Source: Clostridium beijerinckii (GTDB lineage: Bacteria; Bacillota; Clostridia; Clostridiales; Clostridiaceae). From it: 64,000 nt of DNA. Below are positions 27,144 through 37,257 of the stretch, one piece after another. Positions within the stretch are counted from its first letter, which is position 1. Each line of letters begins with the position of its first letter. The notes beneath the pieces were generated by a model. The model did no database searches, had not been told where the DNA came from, and was given only the letters and a program-made list of their open reading frames with translations. The DNA lies in assembly GCF_018223745.1 (NCBI RefSeq), contig NZ_CP073653.1:2508001-2572000 (forward strand), read 5' to 3'. A program made the position numbers and the translations under genes.

Positions 27144-30017
27144 CTAAGCATTTGCTAAGCTAGAAGATTCATTAATAAAATAATCTCTAGTATTAGCTTC
27201 CATAACACCTTTAATTGCATCTGCGACAGCATAGACATTCTCAGGTGTAGCATCTGTTTTTATACCTGAGAAAGTTTATACCAATAGGTAAGAATTTGAA
27301 GTTATCTCCATCTTTTCCCCTGGTTCACACCGTACATGAGACTTTCACCTCATACGGCGTTCCAACAATTTATACTTTTTTAATTAAATAACTGAATTTC
27401 CTACTAACTTTCTTAAAGAATTGACTCGTTTTAACCCTTTTTCGTCCAAGGACAATAAACCTAGATATTTAGTTATGGTATATTTTTCATTGCAATGTAC
27501 AAGAACATGAGCTTCGGCGCATAGCCAAACAAGATTTTTATACTCATCTGTTCCACCATTACTTTTCGGTATCTTATGATGGCATTCCATATTATCAGTT
27601 TCTAAGTCTAGACCTGTTATGTAACATTTACCTTTTTGTCCTGCTATCAGAGATAGCATATTATCACAGAGTTCAGCAGTTCCAGTATAATTCGAAGATT
27701 TTAAAAGATATTTGATTAAATGATAATATCCTTTAAGTCTGTCATGAATTAACAATCGACCTCTTTCAGTATAATTACATATATTTTGATTAAAATTATT
27801 AGGTGGTCTGGTCTTACAACCATAAATAGGGAAGATAGTGACGTTATAAATAGTACGTATCTTACCATTATAATTTCCATATAACCGTTTATATGTTTCA
27901 GAAAATTTAGGTTTATTTGATATCCAATTCTTTAATCGCATTTCTAAGGTTCCTGTAACTAAGAAACTAATTTTCTTTACATCTTTACTTATATAGGTAG
28001 CAATATTATAGTAGTTATGAATACCTAGTATCATTGAGTTTAAGATTGATACTTCATTACTATTTTCTTGCTTTTGGATTTTCTTTATTTGGTCTTTAAG
28101 TTTATTAATGGCATTATTTTTAGATTTATCACACATTCGACTTTGACAAACATATTTATTTCTTTTAGGCTTAACCATAAGTTTAAATCCTAGAAATTCT
28201 GTATAGTTTTTTCTTAAATTTGTTATTTTAGATTTGTCAGGACTTATATCTAAGTCCAATCTTTCTTTTAACCACAATCTTGTAGCATTATAAATCTTCT
28301 GTGCAGTTTTAAAATCTTTGCAAAAGATTTTAAAGTCATCAGCATATCTAACTAGACGTATTTCTTTTAAATTACTTGTTTTCATGGCTTTATATTTGTG
28401 TGATTGTTGGGTATATTTATATCTTGTTTCAAATGTTTCCCATTGAGAACTAATCCACCAGTCCAATTCATTTAGAACTATATTAGATAATAAAGGACTA
28501 ATTATACCCCCTTGTGGTGTTCCTTTTGTTGGTATTCCAATTCCTTGTATTTCTGATTTTAGTATTTTACCAATTATACAAATCAAGTTTTTATCATGTA
28601 TGCCAATGTTCCATAGCTGTTTTTTTAGTTTGCTATGATTGACATTATCAAAGAATCCCTTTATATCGATATCTACTACATAATATGCGTTACTAAAATT
28701 CATTATTTGCATACATCTAGCAATAGCATGTTTTGTTGACCTATTAGGTCTAAATCCATAACTATGCTTATAAAATTTAGCTTCACATATGGGTTCTAAA
28801 ACTTGCTTAATACATTGTTGGAGAATTCTATCTTCAATACAGGGTATACCTAGCGGTCTGGTTTTACCATTTTGTTTAGGTATTTCAACTCGTCTCACAC
28901 TTTTTGGAATATAATTATCGAATTTATTTTGGATACGTTCAATAAACTTTTTTGTTTCCATGTTTTTAAAGTAATTTATATTAAGATTATCGGTTCCAAC
29001 TGTTGTTGAACCTTTATTTTTTTTAATGTTTCTATATGCTAGTAAGATATTATTGTCAGATGTTATATGTTTCATTAAATTAATGAAATTTTTATTATTG
29101 CAAGATTGTTTATACAAATTGTCAAATTCATTTTGCATTGCGTAATATTCATTATTTCTTAGTAACTGTCGTTTCTCTAATTTTAAGCTTTCCTCCAAGT
29201 CTGTTGCCTCCTCATTTGTATAAATACAAATTTAGATTAACATCTCTTAGTCTTACTCGAACCTTGAATTATTCAGTATTTAATTATCAAATAACAATTG
29301 TCTAGTGGCTATTGCATAAATTACTATTGCTGTAATTATTATAGCTTCATGCCACCACTTTCACTTGGATTAAGATAAGTTATAGAACTTCTTTTCCTTA
29401 TCACTACTTCATGGGCAGTAAAACCTCCATATTCCAAGCTTACCTTGTTCCGTTATTACTATCTTTGCATATATCCTTAGGTCGTTAGTATAAGCCTGCA
29501 AGCTTGATAGTACCTGTAATACTATATGGATTTTCATACCAAGAATTTTTACTCATCCACACTTGCAACACATATGTGTTATATCCATTTCTAGATATTC
29601 CTACTTTAGACATGTACATTCCCAACTTCGTCAGCTACTTTAGTAGCATCCTAACCATAGATATTTTATAGACACCCGACCTATCACCACTCAACTACCT
29701 CTAGTTTGCATTTCGTGTAGAAAGAAATTCTCTACTTACGATGGCTCTCAGCCGACTTCACCGAGCTTTTAACCTTCTGCTATTTACTTAGCAAAACGCT
29801 AATCGGAGTATCAGTGTAAACCCTTCGGGACGTTACTCCGTCATTTGGTTTCTCATAATAACAGTTCTAATTTATGAATTTAATCATTTAATTAGGCTAT
29901 TCTTTTCAAATAGCAACAAGTCGCACTCTTGGTATAAATTGGGTCCCCAGCTTTATCTAAAGCTTTTTGAACCTCGATACTAAGAGAAACTGAGTCGATA
30001 GTTTTAGTTACAGCCAT
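27144..30017 (-). CDS. DUF1659 gene, split by a group II intron
   Basis: Exon 1 runs 30017 to 29927 (91 nt, ATG preceded by GGAGG; MAVTKTIDSVSLSIEV ... GDPIYTK). Exon 2 runs 27277 to 27144 (134 nt; KTFSGIKTDATPENVYAVAD ... SSSLANA). Joined at the predicted splice sites they give an unbroken 74-codon protein, with the junction reading ACC AAG A / AA ACT TTC, i.e. T-K-K-T-F-S. This is the normal length and the DUF1659 pattern. Without splicing only about 31 host residues are made before intron sequence. The protein is therefore recoverable only if the intron splices. It is a partner of DUF2922 downstream; function unknown. Confidence 0.85.
27278..29926 (-). mobile_element. complete group II intron
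   Basis: 2649 bp. The 5' end is the canonical GUGCGAC (RNA sense, starting at 29926). Domain V is visible at 27326-27359 (GCCGTATGAGGTGAAAGTCT then CATGTACGGTGTG). Domain VI follows and the 3' end reads TTACCTATTGGTAT at 27278. Splicing at these points restores the DUF1659 reading frame exactly. The encoded maturase is full length, so it looks like a recent, possibly active insertion. The 5' ribozyme domains occupy 29199-29926. Confidence 0.88.
27384..29198 (-). CDS. ltrA: group II intron-encoded reverse transcriptase/maturase/HNH endonuclease
   Basis: 604 aa. Reverse-transcriptase blocks include RPLGIPCIEDRILQQCI, KHSYGFRPNRSTKHAI, GTPQGGIISPLL and the catalytic LVRYADDFKIF (YADD near residue 285). 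A maturase domain X follows (about 380-480). The C-terminal HNH endonuclease has ECHHKIPKSNGGTDEYKNLV and the final CAEAHVLVH (about 535-565). All three activities of a mobile intron protein are therefore present: splicing help, target cleavage and cDNA synthesis. The frame lies wholly inside intron domain IV, on the intron strand. Confidence 0.95.
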   Translation of the reverse strand: MEESLKLEKRQLLRNNEYYAMQNEFDNLYKQSCNNKNFINLMKHITSDNNILLAYRNIKKNKGSTTVGTDNLNINYFKNMETKKFIERIQNKFDNYIPKSVRRVEIPKQNGKTRPLGIPCIEDRILQQCIKQVLEPICEAKFYKHSYGFRPNRSTKHAIARCMQIMNFSNAYYVVDIDIKGFFDNVNHSKLKKQLWNIGIHDKNLICIIGKILKSEIQGIGIPTKGTPQGGIISPLLSNIVLNELDWWISSQWETFETRYKYTQQSHKYKAMKTSNLKEIRLVRYADDFKIFCKDFKTAQKIYNATRLWLKERLDLDISPDKSKITNLRKNYTEFLGFKLMVKPKRNKYVCQSRMCDKSKNNAINKLKDQIKKIQKQENSNEVSILNSMILGIHNYYNIATYISKDVKKISFLVTGTLEMRLKNWISNKPKFSETYKRLYGNYNGKIRTIYNVTIFPIYGCKTRPPNNFNQNICNYTERGRLLIHDRLKGYYHLIKYLLKSSNYTGTAELCDNMLSLIAGQKGKCYITGLDLETDNMECHHKIPKSNGGTDEYKNLVWLCAEAHVLVHCNEKYTITKYLGLLSLDEKGLKRVNSLRKLVGNSVI

Positions 30018-30151
30018 AGTTTTAACCTCCTTCATTTTGTTTTCATAAATGATATATGGATAAATGCTTAACATTACATAAATAGATAAAATTTATTTGT
30101 TTTTTATGAACAAAAGAACTAAAACAGATTAAAGATATTGAAAGGATGAAT

Positions 30152-30868
30152 ATGAAAAGTGAATGTTTCATCGAAGGACAAATTAGTATATTTGATTTAC
30201 CTGCTATAGAAGTTATAAAACCCAAGAAAATTATTATTAAAGAAGAAACTAAAGAAGTGGATAAGTTTTATGCAATCACTAGATTATATTCACAAAGTTG
30301 TAGCAGAATAGTTAAGACACTGAGTGGCGCAGTGTTAGTTGAATTAGACGATAAAACTTTGTATTTTAATGCAAGTGGCATAAATGAGTTTAGTCTACCT
30401 AAAGATGTGGGAATCATGCCTGGAGAAGAAATACTTATTGCGAATAGTGATAAGAAAATAAATGAAACACAAAAACAAAAGTTAGAGGCTCTTAAGCCTA
30501 AACAATATATCAAAAGAAAAGGTGATGCTAATTTAATAATACCTGGAGAAAAAACTATAGTGATAAATCCAAAAGGATGGATATTAGAATATAATCAAAA
30601 GCCAAGTTATCATTCAAATGAACTAATTAATACGGAATTTAATCTTGAAATTAATGAGGTGGATGATAAAAAGAATAAAATAGATCTTGAAACGAATGAT
30701 ATAGAATTTAAGATTGACGATGAGGTTAATATTGAATATCAAGGCATAAAGACCGTTGGGAAGGTTGTTAGGGTATATAATAATGGAGAAACCGTGAATG
30801 TGAAATGGGATGGAAAACAAACAGCTTTTTATTATAAGAATGTAAGTAAGATAAATAATCCTAAATAA
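30152..30868 (+). CDS. hypothetical phage-like protein with C-terminal SH3-type strand region
   Basis: 238 aa from ATG 30152, favoured over 30146 because GAAAGG is too close to the earlier ATG. It begins MKSECFIEGQISIFDL, a short motif also seen at the start of phage replication-accessory proteins (a clamp-binding-like QxxxFDL). The C-terminal 45 residues (FKIDDEVNIEYQGIKTVGKV ... VNVKWDGKQTAFYYKNVSKI) look like a Tudor/SH3-like barrel. No known family. It probably belongs to the decayed prophage. Confidence 0.65.
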   Translation: MKSECFIEGQISIFDLPAIEVIKPKKIIIKEETKEVDKFYAITRLYSQSCSRIVKTLSGAVLVELDDKTLYFNASGINEFSLPKDVGIMPGEEILIANSDKKINETQKQKLEALKPKQYIKRKGDANLIIPGEKTIVINPKGWILEYNQKPSYHSNELINTEFNLEINEVDDKKNKIDLETNDIEFKIDDEVNIEYQGIKTVGKVVRVYNNGETVNVKWDGKQTAFYYKNVSKINNPK

Positions 30869-30938
30869 ATGATTTCAGTTGATTAAGCTTGTATAAATTA
30901 GGCAATTATTAAGATAGAAAGAATTTAGGAGGATCTTT

Positions 30939-31076
30939 ATGGTTGATATAATAAATTATTTATATAATATGGTTCTATTTCTATTATGGGGATGTTTATT
31001 TATTTCAGTAGCAGTAGTTGGTTACATAATAGGGATAATAAAATATGCTAAAAAATTTATAGTTCTTAATCAATAA
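30939..31076 (+). CDS. small single-pass membrane protein
   Basis: 45 aa with one membrane segment (MVLFLLWGCLFISVAVVGYI, residues 11-30) and a basic tail (KYAKKF). TTTAGGAGGA gives a strong ribosome site. The layout resembles small phage or holin-like membrane proteins, but no family is recognised. Confidence 0.55.
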   Translation: MVDIINYLYNMVLFLLWGCLFISVAVVGYIIGIIKYAKKFIVLNQ

Positions 31077-31914
31077 TTAGAGAAAATAAAAATTAATAAT
31101 ATGGTCAATAAAGAAAATATTTAGGTGATTTATAGTGTAGCAACATAAACAAATGTTGCTATATTTATTTTTCTCTAGATGTAGATAATTATTCCTAGAT
31201 GAAAAGTATGGATTATATAGTATAATAAGTTATTCTCATAATGTTTAATTGTAGAAGAATGTATAGGTCAGATGACAAATTTAAAACAGAAGTTAAAATA
31301 ATAACTTCCTAGAATCTTAATTAGTAGTTACGCTAAAGATGATAGGAGAAGCTAATGGCTCAGTTATAGAAGCAAGGGGGAGAAATCCGGAAGTGACATT
31401 AAACGAGATTATAGAATCCAAACTTAAAATCAAGAGATATAAATATGAATCAAGATCTATGGAAGCAATACTCGAAATGAGTATGCTGACTAATGCGAAA
31501 AAAGTGGGAGCAATCATATCTTCCATCTAAGAAACAATTAAAATTGCATGTAGATGAAGAACAATTTTTACGCTAATGACAAAAAAATAAGATATATATA
31601 ATCGTTAAGGTTTGGCCAGAAATATTAGCTAAATCAAATTTTGAAATAGAACGATTGAAATTTATGTGTTATTGCGAAACTAAGCTTTAACTTTGATGAA
31701 AAAGATATTTGATTCAGAATACTAGAAATCAAGTATCTTTTTTATTTTTTCACGTATAGAAATAAAAAGAAATTTATTAATTTTAGAATAGTAACGTGTG
31801 TTACAGAAATGATGAAAAGAATATAGTAAACTTTAAATTGCCGAAGTTAAGAAATAATAAAAAGGAATTATTTAATTTTATACAAAAATAAAAGGTAAAA
31901 TAGGAGGACATAAT
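31077..31914. other. gap upstream of hcp, with weak ORF remnant
   Basis: A 63-codon frame at 31339-31530 (NGSVIEARGRNPEVTLNEII) has protein-like composition but no good ribosome site; it may be a remnant. A terminator-like hairpin lies at about 31700-31744 (AAGATAtTTGATT ... AATCAAgTATCTTTTTT). The hcp promoter region follows. Confidence 0.45.
31791..31827 (+). promoter_or_regulatory. palindrome and -10 upstream of first hcp gene
   Basis: GTAAC GTGT GTTAC (31791-31804) is a perfect 5-4-5 palindrome of the size bound by Crp/Fnr-type dimers. A TATAGT -10 candidate is at 31822-31827. It differs from the TGATTTCAATCA boxes found further right, so a different regulator or half-site preference is possible. 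Confidence 0.5.
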
Positions 31915-33618
31915 ATGTCAATGTTTTGTTATCAATGTCAAGAAACAGCTGGATGTAAGGGCTGTACTAAAGTAGGGGTATGCGGTAAGGATGAGTATGT
32001 AGCAAAAGCTCAAGACTTATTAATATATGTAACTAAAGGACTAGCTATAGTAAGTAATGAAGGAAGAAAAGTTGGAGTAAAGGATAGTAAAGTTGATAAA
32101 TATATAACAGAAAACTTATTTACAACAATTACAAACGCTAATTTTGATAGAGATTCTATTTTAGATAGAGTTAAAGAAACTTTAAAATTAAGAGAAGAAT
32201 TAAAAGCTAAAGTAATTAGCTCTGGTGGTAAAGTTGGAGAAGTAAAAGTAACTGGTGGTTTCTTTAAGAAAATATTCGGAATGCAAACTACAGAAATGAT
32301 TATGCCAGAAGCAGCTATTTGGACAGCTGACAATACAATAGAATTTGATGAAAAAGCAGAAAAGGTTGGAGTTCTTGCAACTGAAAATGAAGATATAAGA
32401 AGCTTAAGAGAACTTATCACTTATGGATTAAAAGGTTTATCAGCATACATGAAGCATGCTATGAATTTAAAATACAATAATGAAGAAGTTCATGCATTTA
32501 TGGCAAAAGCTCTTGCTGCTACAATTGATGATACATTAACAGTTGATGATTATGTAGGACTAGCATTAGAAGCTGGTAAATTCGGTGTAGATGGTATGGC
32601 ATTACTTGATAAAGCCAACACAGAAAGCTATGGACATCCAGAAATTACAACAGTAGACATTGGTGTTAGAACTAATCCAGGAATATTAATTTCAGGACAT
32701 GACTTAAGAGACTTAGAAATGTTACTTGAGCAAACAGAAGGTACTGGAGTAGATGTTTATACTCACGGAGAAATGCTTGCTGGGCAATACTATCCAAAAT
32801 TTAAAAAATATAGTCATTTTGCAGGAAACTATGGTAATGCATGGTGGAAACAAAAAGAAGAATTTGAAAAATTCAATGGACCAATCCTTATGACTACAAA
32901 CTGTATAGTTATACCAAAGGATTCTTATAAGAAAAGATTATTTACAACAGGTGCTACAGGAATGCCAGGATGTCCTCATATTGAACCTAAAGCTGATGGA
33001 ACAAAGGACTTCTCAAAAGTTATAGCAATGGCTAAAAAATGTAAAGCACCTACTGAAATAGAAAAAGGACAAATAGTTGGAGGTTTTGCTCATAACCAAG
33101 TTTTAGCTTTAGCAGATAAGGTTGTAGATGCAGTTAAATCTGGTGCTATAAAGAGATTCTTTGTAATGGCAGGATGCGATGGTAGAGCTAAATCAAGAGA
33201 TTACTATGCAGAATTCGCACAAAAGTTACCAATGGATACAGTTATATTAACAGCAGGTTGCGCTAAATATAAATATAACAAATTAAACTTAGGTGATATT
33301 GGAGGAATTCCAAGAGTATTAGATGCAGGACAATGTAATGATTCATATTCATTAGTTGTTATAGCACTTAAACTTCAAGAAGTATTTGGATTAAAGAGTG
33401 TAAATGAATTACCTATATCATACAACATAGCTTGGTATGAACAAAAAGCTGTAATAGTATTATTATCATTATTACACTTAGGAGTTAAAAACATTCACTT
33501 AGGACCAACACTTCCAGCATTCCTTTCACCAAATGTTGCTAAAGTATTAGTAGATAACTTTGGTATTGGTGGAATCACTAATGTAGAAGACGATATGAAG
33601 ATGTTTATGGAAGCTTAA
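31915..33618 (+). CDS. hcp: hybrid-cluster protein (hydroxylamine/NO-related reductase), paralogue 1
   Basis: 567 aa. The N-terminal iron-sulfur motif is [20 protein letters not shown]. Downstream hybrid-cluster ligand regions include [20 protein letters not shown], the MTTNC segment, [30 protein letters not shown] and [12 protein letters not shown], all in family order. Hcp reduces hydroxylamine in vitro and protects against NO as a high-affinity NO reductase. GGAGG is at ideal spacing. This copy differs clearly from the other two in the window (GCKGCTK instead of GGKGCTK and a longer linker), so it is a separate lineage. Confidence 0.95.
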   Translation: MSMFCYQCQETAGCKGCTKVGVCGKDEYVAKAQDLLIYVTKGLAIVSNEGRKVGVKDSKVDKYITENLFTTITNANFDRDSILDRVKETLKLREELKAKVISSGGKVGEVKVTGGFFKKIFGMQTTEMIMPEAAIWTADNTIEFDEKAEKVGVLATENEDIRSLRELITYGLKGLSAYMKHAMNLKYNNEEVHAFMAKALAATIDDTLTVDDYVGLALEAGKFGVDGMALLDKANTESYGHPEITTVDIGVRTNPGILISGHDLRDLEMLLEQTEGTGVDVYTHGEMLAGQYYPKFKKYSHFAGNYGNAWWKQKEEFEKFNGPILMTTNCIVIPKDSYKKRLFTTGATGMPGCPHIEPKADGTKDFSKVIAMAKKCKAPTEIEKGQIVGGFAHNQVLALADKVVDAVKSGAIKRFFVMAGCDGRAKSRDYYAEFAQKLPMDTVILTAGCAKYKYNKLNLGDIGGIPRVLDAGQCNDSYSLVVIALKLQEVFGLKSVNELPISYNIAWYEQKAVIVLLSLLHLGVKNIHLGPTLPAFLSPNVAKVLVDNFGIGGITNVEDDMKMFMEA

Positions 33619-33694
33619 AATAAGTAGTTCTCATTAAAAATGATCAGCGAATGAGCACAATAAAAATGCACCCTATTTATAATCTACAATATAG

Positions 33695-33731
33695 AATCCT
33701 AGCTGCGAAATTGTAGCTAGGATTTATTTTT
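33695..33731 (+). terminator. terminator after hcp 1
   Basis: Perfect AATCCTAGCT / AGCTAGGATT stem with a 10-nt loop followed by a T-rich tract, between hcp and the Crp/Fnr gene. Confidence 0.8.
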
Positions 33732-33779
33732 AGGCTTTAGTATCAACGCTTAGTAAATTAAAACAAGGAGGATGATGGA

Positions 33780-34493
33780 ATGAATAATAATTGCGGTAAC
33801 TGTTGTAATAATTGTAGAGGAAATCTTTGTGCAAGCAAGGTTCCAATGTTTGAAAACTTAAATGATGAAGAATTATTAGATATTGTAAATATGATAAATC
33901 ATAAAGAATATATTAAAGGCGATATAATTTTTAGTGAAGGTAATATAGCAAATACACTTTATTTCGTGAATGAAGGAAAAATAAAATTATATAGGTATAC
34001 TAAAGATGGTAAAGAACAGATATTACATATACTTTCAGAAGGAGACTTTTTTGGAGAATTAGATCTAATAAAGCCTTCTACGTATAGATTTAACGCTAAA
34101 GCAATAGTAGATGCTAAGGTATGCACACTTACTAAGGATGAGCTGAAGGATGCAATGATGAGAAAGCCTGAGATTGGAATAAAATTATTAGAAACTGTGA
34201 GAGAAAGATTGTCAAAGGTTGAAGATCTTGTACAGAATCTAGCAACCAAGGATGTGGATTCTAGAATGGCTTATTTAATAACAGATTTAATGACCAGTTA
34301 TGGAGAAAACATTGAAGATAGTATATCTATTAAATTACCAATCTCAAGAGGAGATATGGCGAATTATATTGGAGTAACTCCGGAAACTATAAGTAGAAAA
34401 CTTAAAAAATTTGAAGATGAAAAAATAATAAAGATAGTAGGAACTAAGAACATTATAATTTTAGATGAAAAGAAATTAAAGGATTATATATAA
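33780..34493 (+). CDS. Crp/Fnr-family regulator with N-terminal Cys cluster
   Basis: 237 aa. It opens with a Cys-rich tag (MNNNCGNCCNNCRGNLC: C5, C8, C9, C12, C17) that could hold a redox- or NO-sensitive metal or Fe-S centre. A cyclic-nucleotide-type beta-barrel follows (GDIIFSEGNIANTLYFVNEG ... ILSEGDFFGELDL, about 45-110), then a C-terminal winged helix (RGDMANYIGVTPETISRKLKKF, about 192-213). AAGGAGG is at 33765-33771. It lies inside the hcp block and is the obvious candidate to bind the three TGATTTCAATCA boxes nearby. HcpR-type assignment is inferred from context. Confidence 0.88.
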   Translation: MNNNCGNCCNNCRGNLCASKVPMFENLNDEELLDIVNMINHKEYIKGDIIFSEGNIANTLYFVNEGKIKLYRYTKDGKEQILHILSEGDFFGELDLIKPSTYRFNAKAIVDAKVCTLTKDELKDAMMRKPEIGIKLLETVRERLSKVEDLVQNLATKDVDSRMAYLITDLMTSYGENIEDSISIKLPISRGDMANYIGVTPETISRKLKKFEDEKIIKIVGTKNIIILDEKKLKDYI

Positions 34494-34514
34494 AAATAAA
34501 TTTTTATTGATATT

Positions 34515-34555
34515 TGATTTCAATCATATTTTATTAAAAGAAATGAGGTTATAAT
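34515..34555 (+). promoter_or_regulatory. Crp/Fnr-type box plus -10 for DUF2249 gene
   Basis: TGATTTCAATCA (34515-34526) is centred 29.5 bp before TATAAT (34550-34555), i.e. near -41.5, the class II activator position. The same geometry occurs at 37378 and 39806. Confidence 0.75.
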
Positions 34556-34618
34556 GAAGTCAGAAATTAAGTAAAATAAATTTTATAAATAAATAACAGA
34601 ATTTAGGAGGAATTAAAT

Positions 34619-34852
34619 ATGTCAAATTTTGCTGCAACTGTGGATGCTAGAAAATATGAACCAAGAGATAAGCATCCTGTTATTTTTAAAACTTTTGAAA
34701 GTTTAGGATCTGGTGAAAAAATGGAGCTTATAAATGATCATGATCCACGTCCACTACATTATCAATTTATAATGGAACTTCCAGAACAATTTGAATGGGA
34801 ATACCTCGAAGAAGGTCCTGAGGTATGGCGAGTTGCAATTACAAAGAAATAA
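34619..34852 (+). CDS. DUF2249 domain protein
   Basis: 77 aa. The compact alpha/beta domain reads VDARKYEPRDKHPVIFKTFESL, LINDHDPRPLHYQF and EWEYLEEGPEVWRVAI, all hallmarks of DUF2249. These domains often accompany hemerythrin-like or iron-sulfur-repair proteins in nitrosative-stress loci. AGGAGGA precedes the ATG. It has its own Crp/Fnr-box promoter and a terminator, so it is monocistronic and probably induced together with the reductase and flavodoxin genes. Confidence 0.88.
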   Translation: MSNFAATVDARKYEPRDKHPVIFKTFESLGSGEKMELINDHDPRPLHYQFIMELPEQFEWEYLEEGPEVWRVAITKK

Positions 34853-34863
34853 ATATTTTAAAG

Positions 34864-34899
34864 AAGATGTTTCAGATATTAATCTAAGGCATCTTTTTG
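34864..34899 (+). terminator. terminator after DUF2249
   Basis: Stem AAGATG..AGAT / ATCT..CATCTT followed by T5, right after the stop codon. Confidence 0.75.
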
Positions 34900-35116
34900 C
34901 GTAACAGTAAGGCGTATTTTACTAAAAAAGTACCTTATAAGATTAGCTAAATCCCATAAGGAAAAAATAACTATATCCTTTGTTATTTTTTTGTTTTACT
35001 TAAAAAGTTATATTTTATCAGATTATCATACAAAGTTTGCATACGGTGAATTAAAGTAAACTAAAGTGCAAATGATATATACGCACACAAAGTCATAAAA
35101 AGATAGGAGGTTTATT
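34900..35116 (+). promoter_or_regulatory. rubredoxin upstream region
   Basis: A 217-bp AT-rich gap that must contain the rubredoxin promoter. No TGATTTCAATCA box is present, so rubredoxin is not obviously in the same regulon as its neighbours. Confidence 0.4.
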
Positions 35117-35278
35117 ATGGATAGTTATGTTTGTACAGTATGTGGTTATATTTATGATCCAGCGGTAGGGGATTCTGATAATGGTGTTAATCCTGGAACA
35201 AAATTTGAAGATATTCCTGATGATTGGGTATGCCCTTTATGTGGAGTACCAAAATCGGATTTTGAAAAAGTAGAATAA
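35117..35278 (+). CDS. rubredoxin
   Basis: 53 aa, too short for most ORF lists. Both iron-binding Cys pairs are present: CTVCGYIY (C6, C9) and CPLCGVPK (C39, C42), with the conserved aromatic core and [21 protein letters not shown] segment. It is a small one-electron carrier of the cytosol, which in clostridia feeds flavodiiron proteins, rubrerythrins and possibly Hcp. AGGAGG lies 8 nt before the ATG. It sits between DUF2249 and the second hcp gene with its own terminator. Confidence 0.97.
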   Translation: MDSYVCTVCGYIYDPAVGDSDNGVNPGTKFEDIPDDWVCPLCGVPKSDFEKVE

Positions 35279-35344
35279 TATGATTATAGGGCATAAATTA
35301 GTTTTGAACTAAAATAGTAGAGAAGCAATGAGCTTGCAAGGGAT

Positions 35345-35383
35345 CGCTATAAAACTAACAGAGTTTGTTTTATAGCGGCTCTT
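35345..35383 (+). terminator. terminator after rubredoxin
   Basis: Perfect CGCTATAAAAC / GTTTTATAGCG stem with an 11-nt loop, followed by a T-containing tract. Confidence 0.75.
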
Positions 35384-35572
35384 TATTTCAACAATAAAAT
35401 AATGTGAATTTCGAAGAGCTCACATTGAATGTATAATTAAATTATGCGACTAACTAAATCATCATTAAAAATTATAATGAGTTTAATAATGATTTTCAAC
35501 GTTTGACCAATAAGGAATAATAATTTAATTTATACAAATAATAATATAGATTAATTTTAAGGAGTGATTTCT

Positions 35573-37231
35573 ATGGATGAAAATCTTATGTTTTGCTATC
35601 AGTGTGAGCAAACAGCAGGGGGAAAAGGATGCACCAAAATGGGTGTGTGCGGAAAAACACCTGAAATAGCTAATCTTCAAGATTTACTTTTATACCAATG
35701 CAAAGGTATAAGTTGTTATGTCATGGATCTTATAGAAAAAGGCGAGGAAATAGATAAAAGTATAGTTAGTTTTGTAGAAAATTCGTTATTCACTACACTT
35801 ACAAATGTTAATTTTGATGCAGAAGTTCATGTAGAAATGCTTAAGGAATCTCAAAAAATAAAAGAGAGTTTAAGAGATAAAGTGAGTTCTGATAAAGAAT
35901 ATCCAGAACAAGCAACTTATAACTTAAGTGAAACTAAGGAAGAAATGCTTAAAGATGCAAAAAGAGCTGGAATTATGTTTGACCAAGATTTAGATGCTGA
36001 TGTAAGATCACTTAGACAAACAATAGTTTATGGCTTAAAGGGAATAAGTGCATATGGGCATCAAGCAAGGTGTTTAGGTTATTATGATGATCAAGTTGAT
36101 AATTTCTATTTTAGAGGATTAGAATGTACAACAAATGATAATTTAAGCGTTGAAGAGTTAATTAGAATGACTATGAGAACCGGTGATATGAGTGTTGCTG
36201 TTATGAGTAAATTAGATGAAGCTAATACAGGGACTTATAAGAATCCAAGTCCTCATAAAGTTAATGTAAATATTAAAAAGGGACCATTTATCATTGTTTC
36301 AGGGCATGATTTAAGAGACTTAGATATGTTATTAGAACAAACTGAAGGCAAAGGAATTAACATATATACTCATGGTGAAATGATACCTAGTCATGGTTAT
36401 CCTGAACTTAAAAAATATGAACACCTTGTAGGAAATTATGGGGGTGCTTGGCAAGATCAACAAAAAGAATTTGATGGTATACCAGGCTGTATTTTAATGA
36501 CTACAAATTGCTTGATGAGACCTAGGGAAACATATAAAGATAGAATTTTTACAACAAGTGTAGTTGGATGGGATGGAGTTAAATATATTCCTGCCGACAA
36601 AGATGGTCATAAAGACTTTACACCAATAATAGAAAAAGCATTAGAACTTGGTGGGTTTACAAAAACAGAAGAACCAAAAGAAATTCTTGTTGGGTTTGGT
36701 CACCACGCTACATTAAGTCATGCAGAAACAATTGTTAATGCAGTTAAGGACGGAAGCATTAGACATTTCTTCTTAATTGGAGGGTGTGATGGCGCTAGGC
36801 CAGGAAGAAATTACTATACTGAATTTGCAAAGAAGGTTCCAGAAGATTGTGTTATCCTAACCTTAGCATGCGGGAAATATAGATTTAATAAATTAGATTT
36901 TGGAGAAGTTGCTGGACTTCCAAGATTATTAGATGTTGGCCAATGCAATGATGCTTATTCAGCAGTTAGAATTGCAACAGCACTTGCAGATGCATTTGAT
37001 ACCAGTGTAAATGGATTACCATTATCAATAGTTCTTTCGTGGTATGAACAAAAAGCGGTTGCTGATCTTTTAGCATTACTTTCATTAGGTATAAAAGGAA
37101 TGTTCCTTGGGCCATCACTTCCAGCGTTTATAAGTCCTAATGTATTGCAATATTTAGTTGATACATTTAACTTACAAACAATAAGTGAGCCTGACGAAGA
37201 TTTAAAAACTTGCTTAAAACAAAGTGTATAA
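35573..37231 (+). CDS. hcp: hybrid-cluster protein, paralogue 2
   Basis: 552 aa from ATG 35573, set by AAGGAG at 35559-35564; a GTG at 35564 overlaps that site. The N-terminal motif is CYQCEQTAGGKGCTKMGVCG. The hybrid-cluster segments are all intact: [62 protein letters not shown]. It is much closer to paralogue 3 (40444-42090) than to paralogue 1, pointing to a local duplication. No TGATTTCAATCA box was found upstream. Role as in paralogue 1: hydroxylamine/NO detoxification. Confidence 0.95.
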   Translation: MDENLMFCYQCEQTAGGKGCTKMGVCGKTPEIANLQDLLLYQCKGISCYVMDLIEKGEEIDKSIVSFVENSLFTTLTNVNFDAEVHVEMLKESQKIKESLRDKVSSDKEYPEQATYNLSETKEEMLKDAKRAGIMFDQDLDADVRSLRQTIVYGLKGISAYGHQARCLGYYDDQVDNFYFRGLECTTNDNLSVEELIRMTMRTGDMSVAVMSKLDEANTGTYKNPSPHKVNVNIKKGPFIIVSGHDLRDLDMLLEQTEGKGINIYTHGEMIPSHGYPELKKYEHLVGNYGGAWQDQQKEFDGIPGCILMTTNCLMRPRETYKDRIFTTSVVGWDGVKYIPADKDGHKDFTPIIEKALELGGFTKTEEPKEILVGFGHHATLSHAETIVNAVKDGSIRHFFLIGGCDGARPGRNYYTEFAKKVPEDCVILTLACGKYRFNKLDFGEVAGLPRLLDVGQCNDAYSAVRIATALADAFDTSVNGLPLSIVLSWYEQKAVADLLALLSLGIKGMFLGPSLPAFISPNVLQYLVDTFNLQTISEPDEDLKTCLKQSV

Positions 37232-37257
37232 ATGTAAATAATAATAATTTAAATAGA

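Noticed and set aside
31339..31530. 63-codon ORF upstream of hcp
   Set aside because: Composition is protein-like but it has no good ribosome site and no recognised family; kept only as a possible remnant, not called as a gene.
32010..32420. 136-codon minus-strand frame inside hcp
   Set aside because: Antisense shadow of a clear coding region; no start signals.
35470..35520. fourth TGATTTCAATCA-type box before hcp 2
   Set aside because: The closest sequence (TGATTTTCAACG) breaks the palindrome and is not at the right distance from a -10.
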